From positions 63,969 through 127,968 of the forward strand of contig NZ_AWSQ01000003.1 of the NCBI RefSeq assembly GCF_000498575.2: a DNA stretch of 64,000 bases, read 5' to 3'. Shown one piece after another: positions 1 to 10,196 of the stretch. The notes beneath the pieces are model-generated. The model was not told where the DNA came from. It worked only from the letters and a program-made list of their open reading frames with translations, and made no database searches. This DNA comes from Pseudomonas taeanensis MS-3 (GTDB lineage: Bacteria > Pseudomonadota > Gammaproteobacteria > Pseudomonadales > Pseudomonadaceae). Every line of letters starts with the position of its first letter. The stretch's first letter is position 1. A program made the position numbers and the translations under genes.

Positions 1-484
1 CACCGCCACAGCCCCAGAAGGCCAACTCACCCATGTGATAGAGCAAGGCTGCGATAAACACTTCCTCCTCATGCCTGGAAAGGACATAACCGGCTAGATT
101 GCGGGCCTGAACGGCGGAATGAAAAGAACGCGCCAACAACTCTTGCAACTGCTCTCGCGGAGCGCGGGTCAGCAAGCCATCGATCAGACTGACCGACAGG
201 CCAATCAGGCGCACATTGTCGAAACCGATCAACACGATAGCTCGTGAAATAGTGCGAATGGTTTCTTGCGAAGGGTTGTAATACACACTATTGGCCACAC
301 GCAGGACCTTGGAGGTCAGCGACGCATCGCGCAACAAGACGTCGGCCAACTGCTTGACCGAAGATTTTTCTTCCTGGGCCAGCCGGTGTAAATCCTGCAC
401 CACGGCGGCAAGCGCGGGCAGTTCGGCTTCGTTTACGCGATCAATCCATGACTGCAATCCATGGCTACGTGTCCCCAAGATCAT
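1..484 (-). CDS. HDOD domain protein (3' end outside window)
   Basis: Reading the minus strand from an ATG at 484 gives 161 codons with no stop, running off the left edge of the window. The visible protein starts MILGTRSHGLQSWIDRV and continues with a region (about residues 20-160) that resembles the HDOD domain: helices with LLRDASLTSKVLRVANS, then TISRAIVLIGFDNVRLIG and the HMGELAFWG segment. HDOD proteins are HD-like domains without metal catalysis, often used in signalling and stress regulation in Pseudomonas. Only the N-terminal half is seen, so an extra output domain cannot be excluded. It is divergent from the npp operon, with about 140 bp between the two starts. Family assignment is by recognition of the motif pattern; the target is unknown. 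Confidence 0.75.
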   Translation of the reverse strand, partial: MILGTRSHGLQSWIDRVNEAELPALAAVVQDLHRLAQEEKSSVKQLADVLLRDASLTSKVLRVANSVYYNPSQETIRTISRAIVLIGFDNVRLIGLSVSLIDGLLTRAPREQLQELLARSFHSAVQARNLAGYVLSRHEEEVFIAALLYHMGELAFWGCGG

Positions 485-621
485 GGCCTCGTTATGATTT
501 ATTCCAAGAGTGTCAAATCACCGCCTCGACTCGCAATCAGGCTTGGTCTTTTTCCAGCGGATACAAGCTGTTACTGTACCGGACTAGAAGCCTAAAAGCC
601 GCCACGGATCGGATCTTTCAC

Positions 622-2454
622 TTGATACGTCCCCTCCTCTCGCTGTTCCTCAGCTTGGCCATCAGCTTTCCCGCATTGGCGATCGTTCGCGAAAGCCACG
701 GTTATGCTCAGTTCGGCACGCTCAAATATCCCGCCAGCTTCACCCATTTCGACTGGGTCAATCCCGCCGCACCTAAAGGCGGGACTCTGCGGATGATGGG
801 GGCAGGCAGTTTCGATACGCTCAATCACTACGCCCTCAAGGGCACCAGTCCGATTTCTACGGCCAACTTTCTGCAATACGGCGTGACCGGCCTGAATGAG
901 ACACTGATGGCCGGCACCGGCATCTACGACCCATCAGGTGATGAGCCAGCGTCGAGTTACGGACTGATCGCCAAGTCGATCGAATACAGCGACGACCGCA
1001 GCTGGGTGGTGTTCAACCTGCGTCCACAGGCACGCTTCCACGACGGCAAGCCGATCACCGCCTATGACGTAGCGTTTTCCTACCGCCTGCTACTTAAGCA
1101 GGGCCACCCGCAGTACCGCACCAACCTGCAGGAAGTGAAGCGCGTTGACATCCTCAACCGCCACCGTATCCGCTTCGTGTTCAAGCGCTCGGGTAACCCG
1201 CTATTGATTCTGCGCCTCGGTGAATTGCCGGTGCTGCCGCAACATTACTGGAAAGACCGCGACTTCAAGGCCACCACCTACGAGCCGCCACTTGGCAGCG
1301 GGCCCTATCGCATCACCCAGGTCAGCCCAGGTCGCAGCCTGACCTTCGAGCGAGTCAAAGACTGGTGGGGCGAGCAGCTGCCGGTTAATCGCGGCAAGTA
1401 CAATTTCGATCGCGTCGAGGTGGAGTTCTATCGCGACAGCCACGTCTCGTTTGAGGCGTTCAAGGCCGGCGAGTTCGACTTCTACATCGAGCAGCAGGCC
1501 AAGAACTGGGCAAATGGCTACAACTTCCCGGCGGTTGCACGCGGCGAGGTGATCCGTGCCGAAATACCGCATCAGATCCCCACGCAAACCCAGGCACTGT
1601 TCATCAATTCCCGTCGCCCGGCTTTCGCCCAGCGCAAGGTGCGTGAAGCGTTGGGGCTGATGTTCGATTTCGAGTGGAGCAACCGCGCGTTATTCAACAA
1701 CTCCTACACCCGGGCCAAGAGTTACTACCCCAACAGCGAGTTTTCCGCCACCGGCAAGCCTGAAGGCGCGGAGTGGCTGCTGCTTTCGCCTTACCGTAAA
1801 CAGCTGCCGGCTCGCCTGTTCACCGAGCCCTTTGCAATGCCGCAAACCGATGGCCATGGCATCCCGCGAGAAACCTTGCGCCGCGCCCTCGGTCTATTGG
1901 CCGACGCTGGCTGGAAACCTTCGGGACAACGTCTGCTAAATCAGCAAGGCGAACCGTTGCGTCTGGAGATCCTGCTGGTCAATCCAAACCTGGAGCGGAT
2001 TCTCCAACCCTACACCGAGAACCTTACACGCATCGGCATTGAAGCCAATCTGCGCACCGTCGACCGGGCTCAGTACAAACAGCGATTGGATCAATTCGAC
2101 TTCGACATGATTTTGCTGACCTTGCCGCAAACTCTCAGCCCTGGTCTGGAGCAATCGCTGTACTTCCACTCCAGCCAAGCCAAGCTCAAGGGTGGCAAGA
2201 ATTATGCCGGTGTCAGCCATCCGGTGGTCGACGCCTTGCTCGACAAACTGCTGTCAGCCAAGACCCGCGATGAGCAGATTGCTGCGACTCGAGCCCTCGA
2301 CCGCGTACTGCTCTGGCAGCACTACACCATTCCCAATTGGTACATCAATTATCACCGCCTGGCGTACCGTAACCGCTTCGCCTTCGTCACCACGCCGCCC
2401 TACACCCTGGGCCTGCGCACGTGGTGGCTGCAATCCTCGGAGAATGCTCGATGA
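622..2454 (+). CDS. nppA1: Peptide ABC transporter substrate-binding protein NppA1
   Basis: Periplasmic family-5 solute-binding protein of the YejA type, the first gene of a five-gene ABC importer. The open frame extends upstream to 448, but a TTG at 622 gives a clean signal peptide (MIRPLLSLFLSLAISFPALA, cleavage before IVRE) and 610 aa, matching the next gene in length; the upstream extension has no secretory character. Conserved family blocks include FDWVNPAAPKGG near the mature N-terminus, LRPQARFHDGKPIT and PLGSGPYRI. The P. aeruginosa orthologue at this locus (nppA1) is part of a transporter for small peptides and peptidyl nucleoside antibiotics; that substrate is known from the family and not shown here. 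The stop overlaps the nppA2 start (ATGA). The TTG start is an inference. Confidence 0.85.
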   Translation: MIRPLLSLFLSLAISFPALAIVRESHGYAQFGTLKYPASFTHFDWVNPAAPKGGTLRMMGAGSFDTLNHYALKGTSPISTANFLQYGVTGLNETLMAGTGIYDPSGDEPASSYGLIAKSIEYSDDRSWVVFNLRPQARFHDGKPITAYDVAFSYRLLLKQGHPQYRTNLQEVKRVDILNRHRIRFVFKRSGNPLLILRLGELPVLPQHYWKDRDFKATTYEPPLGSGPYRITQVSPGRSLTFERVKDWWGEQLPVNRGKYNFDRVEVEFYRDSHVSFEAFKAGEFDFYIEQQAKNWANGYNFPAVARGEVIRAEIPHQIPTQTQALFINSRRPAFAQRKVREALGLMFDFEWSNRALFNNSYTRAKSYYPNSEFSATGKPEGAEWLLLSPYRKQLPARLFTEPFAMPQTDGHGIPRETLRRALGLLADAGWKPSGQRLLNQQGEPLRLEILLVNPNLERILQPYTENLTRIGIEANLRTVDRAQYKQRLDQFDFDMILLTLPQTLSPGLEQSLYFHSSQAKLKGGKNYAGVSHPVVDALLDKLLSAKTRDEQIAATRALDRVLLWQHYTIPNWYINYHRLAYRNRFAFVTTPPYTLGLRTWWLQSSENAR

Positions 2455-4283
2455 CCCATCCGCTGCGCAGTTTTTTGCACGCTAGCAGCCTGCTACTGCT
2501 CGGCCTGGCCAGCCTGACTCAGGCTGCGCCCAAGCATGCGCTGACCCTATATGGCGAGCCCCCCAGGTACCCCGCCGATTTCCAGCACTTCGACTACGTC
2601 AACCCCGATGCACCGAAAGGCGGTAACTTCCGCCAGGCTGGTTTTGGCGGTTTTGACAGTCTCAACCCGTTCATCAATAAAGGTGTGTCTGCCGACGATA
2701 TCGGCTTGATCTACGACACCCTTACTCGTCATGGCCTGGACGAGCCCTTCACCGAATACGGCCTGCTCGCCGAAAAAATTGAAAAAGCCCCGGATAATGC
2801 CTGGGTGCGCTTCTACCTGCGCCCCGAAGCACGCTTTCATGATGGCCTGCCGGTGACCGCAGAAGACGTCAAGTTTACCTTCGAGACCCTGATGACCCAG
2901 GGCTCACCCACCTACCGCGGCTACTACGCCGATGTCGACAAAGTCGAGGTCGAGAGCCCGCTGAAAGTACGTTTCATCTTCAAGCATGCGGGTAACCGTG
3001 AACTGCCGCTGATTCTTGGCCAACTACCGGTGCTGCCCAAACACTGGTGGGCCGAGCGCGACTTCAGCAAAAGCAATCTGGAGATCCCACTGGGCAGCGG
3101 GCCGTATAAGGTCGCAGAAGTCAAAGCCGGTCGCTCCATTCGCTACCAGCGGGTCGCTGACTGGTGGGGTAAGGATCTGCCGGTCAATCGCGGTTTCTAC
3201 AACTTCGATAGCATGCGCATCGACTACTACCGCGACAATACCGTGGCCTTGGAAGCCCTGAAGGCCGGACAGTTCGACTACTGGCTGGAAACCAGTGCGA
3301 AAAACTGGGCCACCGCCTACGACACGCCGGCAGTCGCCAATGGCCAACTGATCAAAGAAGAGATCGAAAACCATAATCCCACTGGCATGCAGGGCTTCAT
3401 CTTCAATATTCGCCGTCCGGTGTTTCAGGACCCCAGGGTGCGTGAAGCACTCGGCTTGCTGTTCGATTTCGAATGGGCCAATAAACAACTGTTCAACGGT
3501 GCTTACACCCGTACTCACAGCTATTTCGATAACTCTGAACTGGCCTCCAGTGGCCTGCCGGGCCCAGACGAGCTGAAAATCCTCGAGCCGTTGCGCGACA
3601 AAATCACCCCACAGGTTTTTACCGAAGAGTTTCGGGTGCCTGTCACCGATGCCAGCGGCATCATTCGCAAACAGCAACGTCGGGCCTACCAGTTGCTGCA
3701 GGAAGCAGGCTGGCGTATCGACGGCGATCAGATGCTCGATGCCGAGGGCAACCCGGTCAGCTTCGAGTTCCTCCTTGCGCAAACCGAGTTCGAACGCGTG
3801 CTGCTGCCATTCAAACGCAACATGGCGGATCTCGGCATGGAACTGGTGATCCGCCGGGTCGACGTGTCGCAATACATCAACCGCCTGCGATCGCGGGATT
3901 TTGACCTGATTGTCGGCGGTTTCGGCCAATCCAACTCGCCGGGTAATGAGCAACGCGAGTACTGGCACTCCAGCAGCGCGGACAATCCCGGCAGCCGTAA
4001 CTTTATCGGCTTGAAGGACCCTGCCATCGATCAGCTGGTCGACGGCCTGATCAACGCCGACTCGCGCCAAAGCCTGATCGCCCACACCCGAGCCTTGGAT
4101 CGTGTGCTGCTCTGGGGCCATTACGTCATTCCCAACTGGCATATCAAGACTTGGCGCGTGGCCTATTGGAATCGCCTGCAACATCCGAAAATTACGCCGC
4201 AATACGACATCGGCCTGAATACCTGGTGGGTTAACCCGCAGCCGTCGGCAGAAGCCACTGAACCGGCGAGCACGGAGCAATAA
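2451..4283 (+). CDS. nppA2: Peptide ABC transporter substrate-binding protein NppA2
   Basis: Second YejA-type solute-binding protein, 610 aa, clearly paralogous to the product of the preceding gene over its full length (shared blocks: [57 protein letters not shown]). The ATG at 2451 overlaps the previous stop and yields a signal peptide ending ...LASLTQA before APKHAL. Two tandem binding proteins feeding one permease pair is the arrangement described for nppA1A2BCD of P. aeruginosa. The gene ends one base before the permease start, so the five genes are almost certainly one transcript. Confidence 0.88.
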   Translation: MTHPLRSFLHASSLLLLGLASLTQAAPKHALTLYGEPPRYPADFQHFDYVNPDAPKGGNFRQAGFGGFDSLNPFINKGVSADDIGLIYDTLTRHGLDEPFTEYGLLAEKIEKAPDNAWVRFYLRPEARFHDGLPVTAEDVKFTFETLMTQGSPTYRGYYADVDKVEVESPLKVRFIFKHAGNRELPLILGQLPVLPKHWWAERDFSKSNLEIPLGSGPYKVAEVKAGRSIRYQRVADWWGKDLPVNRGFYNFDSMRIDYYRDNTVALEALKAGQFDYWLETSAKNWATAYDTPAVANGQLIKEEIENHNPTGMQGFIFNIRRPVFQDPRVREALGLLFDFEWANKQLFNGAYTRTHSYFDNSELASSGLPGPDELKILEPLRDKITPQVFTEEFRVPVTDASGIIRKQQRRAYQLLQEAGWRIDGDQMLDAEGNPVSFEFLLAQTEFERVLLPFKRNMADLGMELVIRRVDVSQYINRLRSRDFDLIVGGFGQSNSPGNEQREYWHSSSADNPGSRNFIGLKDPAIDQLVDGLINADSRQSLIAHTRALDRVLLWGHYVIPNWHIKTWRVAYWNRLQHPKITPQYDIGLNTWWVNPQPSAEATEPASTEQ

Positions 4284-4284
4284 G

Positions 4285-5358
4285 ATGCTGGCGTATATTA
4301 TCCGTCGCCTGTTGCTGATCATTCCCACCCTATTCGGCATTCTGCTGATCAACTTCCTCATCATCCAGGCCGCTCCCGGTGGTCCCGTGGAACAGATGAT
4401 CGCCAAGCTGGAGGGGTTCGAGGGTGCCACCAGCCGGATCGCCGGCGGCGGTGCCGAGGTGGCCGTGGCTGGCTCCAACTATCGCGGCGCGCAGGGGCTC
4501 GACCCAGACCTGATCGCCGAGATCGAGCGCCTGTATGGCTTCGACAAGCCGGCTCCCGAGCGTTTCTGGATCATGCTGAAGAATTACGCCCAACTCGACT
4601 TCGGCGAAAGCTTCTTTCGCGACGCCAAGGTCATCGACCTGATCATCGAGAAGATGCCGGTGTCGATCTCTCTCGGGTTGTGGAGCACCCTGATCATGTA
4701 CCTGGTCTCGATCCCCATGGGCATCGCCAAGGCCACCCGGCATGGCAGTGCCTTCGACGTCTGGACCAGCTCCGCGATCATCGTCGGCTACGCGATTCCA
4801 GCCTTCCTCTTCGCCATCCTGCTGATCGTGGTATTCGCCGGCGGCAGCTACCTGGACTGGTTTCCGTTACGTGGCCTGACCTCGAACAACTTCGATGAAC
4901 TCAGCTTTGCCGGCAAGCTGCTTGATTACTTCTGGCACCTGGCCCTGCCGATCACCGCGCTGGTCATCGGTAACTTCGCCACCCTGACCCTGCTGACCAA
5001 AAACAGCTTCCTCGACGAAATCAACAAACAATATGTGGTCACCGCGCGCGCCAAGGGCCTGACCAACAACCGCGTGCTGTATGGCCATGTGTTCCGCAAC
5101 GCCATGCTGATCATCATCGCCGGCTTCCCGGCAGCCTTCATCGGTTTGTTCTTCACCGGCTCCCTGCTGATCGAGGTGATCTTCTCCCTCGATGGACTCG
5201 GCCTGATGAGCTTTGAGGCGGCCATCAACCGTGATTACCCAGTGGTCTTCGGCACCCTGTTCATTTTCACCTTATTGGGTCTGATCGTGAAATTGATCGG
5301 CGACATCACCTATACCCTGGTCGATCCGCGTATCGACTTTGAAAGCCGGGAGCACTGA
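4285..5358 (+). CDS. nppB: Peptide ABC transporter permease NppB (YejB-like)
   Basis: Inner-membrane permease of the DppB/YejB type, 357 aa. The N-terminus is the usual first membrane helix ([20 protein letters not shown]) followed by the long periplasmic region and a further set of hydrophobic segments. The cytoplasmic EAA-like loop that docks the ATPase is visible as [13 protein letters not shown] followed by HVFRNAM. Start is 1 nt after the nppA2 stop and the end overlaps the region of the nppC start closely, consistent with translational coupling. It should form the heterodimeric channel with the next product. Confidence 0.88.
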   Translation: MLAYIIRRLLLIIPTLFGILLINFLIIQAAPGGPVEQMIAKLEGFEGATSRIAGGGAEVAVAGSNYRGAQGLDPDLIAEIERLYGFDKPAPERFWIMLKNYAQLDFGESFFRDAKVIDLIIEKMPVSISLGLWSTLIMYLVSIPMGIAKATRHGSAFDVWTSSAIIVGYAIPAFLFAILLIVVFAGGSYLDWFPLRGLTSNNFDELSFAGKLLDYFWHLALPITALVIGNFATLTLLTKNSFLDEINKQYVVTARAKGLTNNRVLYGHVFRNAMLIIIAGFPAAFIGLFFTGSLLIEVIFSLDGLGLMSFEAAINRDYPVVFGTLFIFTLLGLIVKLIGDITYTLVDPRIDFESREH

Positions 5359-5359
5359 A

Positions 5360-6379
5360 ATGGCCCTCTCCCCGCTCAATCAACGGCGCTTTGAGCGCTT
5401 CAAGGCCCACAAACGCGGCTGGTGGTCGCTGTGGATCTTCCTCTCGCTATTTTTCGTCACCCTCGGTGCCGAGCTGATCGCCAACGACAAGCCGCTCGCT
5501 GTCCGTTATGACGGCGAGTGGTTTTTCCCGGTGCTCAAGCGTTACCCGGAAACCGTGTTCGGCGGCGAGTTTCCGCTGCAAGCGAACTACAAAAGCCCGT
5601 ACATTCAGGAGCTGATCGAAGCAAAAGATGGTTGGACGCTTTGGCCGCCCATCCCCTTCAGCTATTCCAGCATCAATTACGACCTGGAGGTGCCCGCCCC
5701 CGCCCCCCCCTCCAGCGCTAACTGGCTGGGCACCGACGACCAGGGCCGCGACGTATTGGCGCGGGTGATTTACGGCTTTCGCATCTCGGTGCTGTTCGCC
5801 CTTGTCCTGACCGTGCTGAGCTCGATCATCGGCGTGTTCGCCGGAGCCTTGCAGGGCTTTTACGGCGGCTGGGTCGACTTGATCGGGCAACGCTTTCTGG
5901 AGGTCTGGTCAGGCCTGCCAGTGCTGTACCTGTTGATCATCCTCGCCAGTTTTGTGCAACCGAACTTCTGGTGGCTGCTGGGCATCATGCTGCTGTTTTC
6001 CTGGATGAGCCTGGTCGATGTGGTGCGTGCCGAATTCCTCCGCGGCCGCAATCTGGAATATGTCCGTGCCGCCCGCGCCCTGGGCATGCAGAACGGCGCC
6101 ATCATGTTCAACCACATCTTGCCTAACGCCATGGTGTCGACCATGACCTTCATGCCATTCATCCTCACGGGCGCCATCGGCACCCTGACCGCGCTGGATT
6201 TTCTCGGCTTCGGCCTGCCGCCTGGCGCACCATCGCTGGGCGAACTGGTCGCCCAGGGTAAGTCCAACCTGCAAGCGCCATGGCTGGGCATCAGTGCCTT
6301 TGCCGTACTGGCGATCATGTTGAGCCTGCTGGTGTTTATCGGCGAAGCGGCGCGTGATGCCTTCGACCCGAGGAAATAA
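5360..6379 (+). CDS. nppC: Peptide ABC transporter permease NppC (YejE-like)
   Basis: Second permease subunit, 339 aa from the ATG at 5360, one base after the nppB stop; the frame is open slightly upstream, but that would overlap nppB and lacks a better ribosome site. N-terminus LNQRRFERFKAHKRG is the cytoplasmic tail typical of DppC/YejE proteins, followed by one membrane helix, a periplasmic segment ending NWLGTDDQGRDVLARV (the family signature), and the transporter core with the EAA loop around YVRAARALGMQNG. It pairs with NppB; both serve the two binding proteins upstream and the fused ATPase downstream. Confidence 0.88.
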   Translation: MALSPLNQRRFERFKAHKRGWWSLWIFLSLFFVTLGAELIANDKPLAVRYDGEWFFPVLKRYPETVFGGEFPLQANYKSPYIQELIEAKDGWTLWPPIPFSYSSINYDLEVPAPAPPSSANWLGTDDQGRDVLARVIYGFRISVLFALVLTVLSSIIGVFAGALQGFYGGWVDLIGQRFLEVWSGLPVLYLLIILASFVQPNFWWLLGIMLLFSWMSLVDVVRAEFLRGRNLEYVRAARALGMQNGAIMFNHILPNAMVSTMTFMPFILTGAIGTLTALDFLGFGLPPGAPSLGELVAQGKSNLQAPWLGISAFAVLAIMLSLLVFIGEAARDAFDPRK

Positions 6380-6380
6380 G

Positions 6381-7994
6381 ATGACCGATTCCCCCCCCCT
6401 CATCGAAGTCCGTGACCTGGCTGTCGAGTTCGTCACCGGCGATTCAAAACAACGGGTGGTCGAAGCCGTCAGCTTCGATATCTGCCGTGGTGAGACGCTA
6501 GCCCTGGTTGGCGAGAGCGGTTCCGGCAAATCAGTCACCGCGCACTCGATCCTGCGACTGCTGCCCTACCCGCTGGCCCAGCACCCCACGGGCAGCATTC
6601 ATTACGCCGGAGAAGACCTGCTCAAGCTTGGTGAGAACAGGCTGCGTGGCATCCGTGGCAATCGCATTGCCATGGTCTTCCAGGAGCCGATGACTTCCCT
6701 TAACCCGTTGCACTGCATCGAGAAGCAGATCAACGAAGTGTTGGCGCTGCACAAGGGCCTGACAGGTAAAGCCGCCACAGTACGCACACTTGAGCTGCTG
6801 GACCTGGTCGGCATTCCCGAGCCACACAAACGCCTCAAGGCCTACCCGCATGAGCTGTCAGGCGGCCAACGCCAGCGGGTGATGATCGCCATGGCCCTGG
6901 CCAACGAACCCGAGCTGTTGATTGCCGATGAGCCAACCACCGCTCTGGATGTCACCGTCCAACTGAAGATTCTCGAATTACTCAAAGAGCTACAAGCGCG
7001 CCTGGGTATGGCCCTGCTGCTGATCAGTCACGATCTCAACCTGGTTCGACGAATTGCTCATCGAGTATGTGTCATGCAACGCGGACAGATCGTCGAACAA
7101 GCGTCGTGTGAATCATTGTTCCATGCACCGCAGCATCCCTATACCCAGGAACTGCTCGGTGCCGAGCCCAGCGGCTCGCCTGTGGCCAACCCGCCCGGTG
7201 AACCGATCCTGGAAGTCGACAACCTGCGCGTGTGGTTCCCGATCAAGAAAGGACTACTGCGCAAAACCGTCGATTATGTGAAAGCGGTGGATGGAATCAA
7301 TTTCAGCCTGCCTCAGGGCCAAACCCTGGGCATCGTCGGCGAAAGCGGTTCCGGCAAGTCCACCCTCGGTTTGGCCATTCTTCGGCTGCTCGGCAGTCAG
7401 GGCGCCATTCGCTTTCGAGGCCAGGCCATGGACGGCTTGTCACAACAGGAGGTGCGCCCGCTGCGCCGGCAGATGCAGGTGGTATTTCAGGATCCATTCG
7501 GCAGCCTGAGCCCACGGATGTCGGTCGGCATGATTGTCGGCGAGGGCTTGCGCATACACCGCATGGGGACGGATGCAGAGCAGGAACAAGCGATTATCGA
7601 CGCGCTTTTGGAGGTAGGTCTGGATCCGGAAACCCGGCATCGCTACCCTCACGAGTTTTCCGGTGGACAACGGCAGCGGATTGCTATTGCCCGTGCACTG
7701 GTGCTGAAGCCGGCGCTGATACTGTTGGACGAGCCGACTTCTGCGCTCGACCGTACAGTTCAACGCCAAGTAGTCGAGCTGTTGCGAGCATTGCAGGCCA
7801 AGTACAACCTGAGCTACCTGTTCATCAGCCATGATTTGGCGGTGGTTCGAGCGATCAGCCACCATCTGATCGTGGTCAAGGAGGGTCAGGTGGTCGAACA
7901 AGGCCGTGCAGACACGATCTTCGCGGCACCTCAGCACATTTATACACAGCAGTTGCTGGAAGCCGCCTTCATGGCCCCAGCCACTGTCGACTAA
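6381..7994 (+). CDS. nppD: Peptide ABC transporter fused ATPase NppD (YejF-like)
   Basis: Cytoplasmic protein of 537 aa with two complete ABC ATPase domains in one chain, the YejF layout. Domain 1 (about residues 8-265) has Walker A GESGSGKS, signature LSGGQRQR and Walker B LLIADEP; domain 2 (about 280-530) has [16 protein letters not shown] and LILLDEP. The oligopeptide-family C-terminal extension after each domain ([22 protein letters not shown]) is present. ATG at 6381, 1 nt after nppC. fabI follows after 29 bp, so read-through into fabI is likely. Confidence 0.9.
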   Translation: MTDSPPLIEVRDLAVEFVTGDSKQRVVEAVSFDICRGETLALVGESGSGKSVTAHSILRLLPYPLAQHPTGSIHYAGEDLLKLGENRLRGIRGNRIAMVFQEPMTSLNPLHCIEKQINEVLALHKGLTGKAATVRTLELLDLVGIPEPHKRLKAYPHELSGGQRQRVMIAMALANEPELLIADEPTTALDVTVQLKILELLKELQARLGMALLLISHDLNLVRRIAHRVCVMQRGQIVEQASCESLFHAPQHPYTQELLGAEPSGSPVANPPGEPILEVDNLRVWFPIKKGLLRKTVDYVKAVDGINFSLPQGQTLGIVGESGSGKSTLGLAILRLLGSQGAIRFRGQAMDGLSQQEVRPLRRQMQVVFQDPFGSLSPRMSVGMIVGEGLRIHRMGTDAEQEQAIIDALLEVGLDPETRHRYPHEFSGGQRQRIAIARALVLKPALILLDEPTSALDRTVQRQVVELLRALQAKYNLSYLFISHDLAVVRAISHHLIVVKEGQVVEQGRADTIFAAPQHIYTQQLLEAAFMAPATVD

Positions 7995-8023
7995 TCCTTA
8001 ACGCAGGAAGAGGAAGAACACAC

Positions 8024-8821
8024 ATGGGTTTTCTAAGCGGTAAGCGCGTACTGATCGTTGGCGTTGCCAGTAAACTGTCCATCGCCTCGGGTATCGCCGC
8101 GGCCATGCACCGCGAAGGCGCTGAACTGGCCTTCACCTATCAGAATGAAAAACTCAAAGGGCGGGTCGAAGAGTTCGCTGCAGGCTGGGGTTCCAACCCT
8201 GAACTGTGCTTCCCTTGTGATGTGGCCAGCGATGAGGAAATCGTCTCGGTTTTCGAGGCCCTGAGCAAGAAATGGGACGGTCTGGACTGCATCGTCCACT
8301 CGGTTGGTTTCGCCCCAGGCGACCAGCTGAACGGCGACTTCACCGACGTCACCACCCGCGAAGGCTTCCGCATTGCTCATGACATCAGCGCCTACAGCCT
8401 GGTAGCCCTGGCTAAAGCCGGTCGCGAGATGATGAAGGGCCGCAATGGCAGCCTGCTCACTCTGTCCTACCTGGGCGCCGAGCGGACCATGCCGAACTAC
8501 AATGTGATGGGTATGGCCAAAGCCAGCCTGGAAGCCGGTGTACGCTACCTGGCCGGCAGCCTTGGTCCAGAGGGCACACGCGTTAACGCCATCTCCGCCG
8601 GGCCTATCCGCACGCTCGCAGCCTCCGGCATCAAGAGCTTCCGCAAGATGCTTGCCGCCAACGAGAAGCAGACGCCACTGCGTCGCAACGTGACCATTGA
8701 GGAAGTCGGCAACGCCGGCGCCTTCATCTGCTCCGATCTGGCGTCCGGTATCAGCGGTGAAATCCTCTACGTCGATGGCGGCTTCAACACCACTGCAATG
8801 GGCGCTATGGACGAAGACTGA
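8024..8821 (+). CDS. fabI: Enoyl-[acyl-carrier-protein] reductase FabI
   Basis: NADH-dependent enoyl-ACP reductase of type II fatty-acid synthesis, 265 aa, the size of P. aeruginosa FabI. It is a short-chain dehydrogenase fold with the FabI-specific nucleotide motif ([13 protein letters not shown] near residue 13), HSVGFAP, and the Y-x6-K catalytic pair seen in [23 protein letters not shown]. The C-terminus [12 protein letters not shown] is typical. A strong ribosome site (AGGAAGAGG) lies in the 29-bp gap behind nppD. The gene is followed by a bidirectional terminator, then by an insertion sequence. Confidence 0.95.
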   Translation: MGFLSGKRVLIVGVASKLSIASGIAAAMHREGAELAFTYQNEKLKGRVEEFAAGWGSNPELCFPCDVASDEEIVSVFEALSKKWDGLDCIVHSVGFAPGDQLNGDFTDVTTREGFRIAHDISAYSLVALAKAGREMMKGRNGSLLTLSYLGAERTMPNYNVMGMAKASLEAGVRYLAGSLGPEGTRVNAISAGPIRTLAASGIKSFRKMLAANEKQTPLRRNVTIEEVGNAGAFICSDLASGISGEILYVDGGFNTTAMGAMDED

Positions 8822-8837
8822 CAGCTAAAACTCAAGC

Positions 8838-8870
8838 ATAAAAAAGGCCGCTTAAAGCGGCCTTTTTTAT
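8838..8870. terminator. Bidirectional intrinsic terminator after fabI
   Basis: GGCCGC-TTAAA-GCGGCC hairpin with an A run before and a T run after, so it can stop transcripts from both sides. Originally it would have served fabI and the converging ppiD; the IS element now separates it from ppiD by 1.3 kb. Confidence 0.9.
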
Positions 8871-8929
8871 GCTGGTTGTCCCGTCCTGAATAAGGTTTAC
8901 ACCTTCTGACCTATTTTCAGGAGGGCGCA

Positions 8930-9331
8930 ATGGATTCGGGGAAAAGGCGCAGTCAGCGCGATTACACCTTGGCTTTTAAATTGGCGGTTGTAGATCAAGT
9001 TGAAAAAGGCGAGTTGAGTTATAAAGACGCTCAAACCCGCTATGGCATCCAGGGTAGGTCGACAGTGCTGGTTTGGTTACGCAAACATGGTCGACAGGAC
9101 TGGAGCCAAGGCGCATCCATTCGAGTTCAGAGAACCCGCGCCGTGCACAAGTCATCCACACCACTGACGCCTGAGCAGCGGATCAAGGAGCTTGAAGAAC
9201 AGCTCACGATGAGCAACCAGAAGGCTCAATTTTTTGAAGCTGTCGTGAACGTTCTGAAAAACGACTACGGCGTTTCTATCGTAAAAAAGCGACCCGGCAA
9301 GTCCTCTCGCAAGGGCAAATCGAAGGCCTGA
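8930..9331 (+). CDS. IS3-family transposase OrfA
   Basis: 133-aa DNA-binding half of an IS3-type transposase. The first ~60 residues form a helix-turn-helix domain (RDYTLAFKLAVVDQVEKGE, then YGIQGRSTVLVWLRKHG). Around residues 80-105 a leucine-zipper-like helix (EQRIKELEEQL) is followed by the short link to the frameshift zone. Near its end the frame reads A-AAA-AAG (9283-9289), a classical slippery heptamer. The ATG at 8930 is preceded by AGGAGG, an excellent ribosome site. Confidence 0.92.
   Translation: MDSGKRRSQRDYTLAFKLAVVDQVEKGELSYKDAQTRYGIQGRSTVLVWLRKHGRQDWSQGASIRVQRTRAVHKSSTPLTPEQRIKELEEQLTMSNQKAQFFEAVVNVLKNDYGVSIVKKRPGKSSRKGKSKA
9283..9289 (+). promoter_or_regulatory. A6G programmed -1 frameshift site of the IS
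   Basis: A AAA AAG in the orfA reading frame. Slipping back one base puts the ribosome in the orfB frame, which is open from here through 10152 without a stop, so an OrfAB fusion transposase can be made by a mechanism standard for IS3 elements. Confidence 0.8.
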
Positions 9332-9354
9332 GCATCACTAGGGCTTGCCTGTTT

Positions 9355-10152
9355 ATGGAAATTTCGCGCCAGGCTTATTACAAGCGAATCCGGGCATACG
9401 AGGCCCGCGCCCAACACGATCAAGGCGTGCTGGATTTTGTCTTGGAAAAGCGTCGCCGCCAGCCCCGGCTAGGAACGCGCAAGCTGCACCATTTACTGCA
9501 TATTGAAGCTAGAACATCGCTGCAAGTCGGGCGAGATCGGTTGTTCACAATCCTGCGAGAGGCGCGTGAACTGGTGCCACGCAAACGTGCTTATCACAAA
9601 ACCACCCACAGCCATCATCGCTTCCGACGCCATCCCAATCTGCTAAAAGACGGCCCAGCACAGGTTGTTGCTACGGGCCCTGAACAAGTTTGGGTCGCCG
9701 ACATAACCTACCTGCCGACCCAGGAAAATGTAGCGTACCTAAGCCTGGTGACCGATGCCTTCTCACGCAAAATCGTAGGGCATCACGTGCATGAGACGTT
9801 GCACACGGAGTCGGTGCTCAAGGCTCTGAAGAGCGCTGTCAGCGAGAGAGAAACAGACCAACCTCTGATCCATCATTCTGACCGCGGCGCCCAGTACTGC
9901 TCAGACCTTTATCAGCAGTTGCACATCAAGCATGGCATTACCTGTTCAATGACCGACGGGTACGACTGTTACCAAAACGCGATGGCCGAGCGAGTGAACG
10001 GTATTTTGAAGATGGAATTCCTGCTGCGTCGGCCAAAAGACCTGGCAGAGGCTCGGAAGATGGTGGGCGAATCGGTGGCTATTTATAACGAAGAGCGGCC
10101 ACATCTGGCCTTGAAATACAAAACGCCCGATGCGGTGCACCGGGCGTTTTGA
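9355..10152 (+). CDS. IS3-family transposase OrfB (rve/DDE integrase core)
   Basis: 265 aa from the first ATG; the frame is open upstream to the A6G slip site at 9283, so the real product is probably the OrfAB fusion. Residues ~1-85 are the HTH_21-like region (RRRQPRLGTRKLHHLL). The catalytic core carries D116 (WVADITYLPT), D176 (HHSDRGAQYCS) and E212 (NAMAERVNG), that is D-D(35)E spacing as expected for this family. Nothing in the frame is broken. Confidence 0.93.
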   Translation: MEISRQAYYKRIRAYEARAQHDQGVLDFVLEKRRRQPRLGTRKLHHLLHIEARTSLQVGRDRLFTILREARELVPRKRAYHKTTHSHHRFRRHPNLLKDGPAQVVATGPEQVWVADITYLPTQENVAYLSLVTDAFSRKIVGHHVHETLHTESVLKALKSAVSERETDQPLIHHSDRGAQYCSDLYQQLHIKHGITCSMTDGYDCYQNAMAERVNGILKMEFLLRRPKDLAEARKMVGESVAIYNEERPHLALKYKTPDAVHRAF

Positions 10153-10196
10153 GAGTGAAACAGGTGTAAACCTATTTCAGGACTAGACAGGTGGAA

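Larger units (their letters stand above)
8877..10189 (+). mobile_element. IS3-family insertion sequence, complete
   Basis: A 1313-bp element bounded by imperfect inverted repeats at 8877-8903 and 10163-10189 (23 of 27 positions identical; both begin TGTC and contain GTCCTGAA and AGGTTTACACC). GGT occurs directly outside both ends (8874-8876 and 10190-10192), fitting a 3-bp target duplication. Inside are two consecutive transposase frames in the 0/-1 arrangement of the IS3 family. Both frames are open, the ends are nearly intact and the duplication is clean, suggesting a recent, possibly still active insertion. It sits between fabI and ppiD, 8 bp from the ppiD stop codon. Confidence 0.93.

Noticed and set aside
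9283..9355. orfA/orfB gap as a sign of a broken transposase
   Set aside because: The A6G slip site and the continuous -1 frame explain the arrangement as normal programmed frameshifting.
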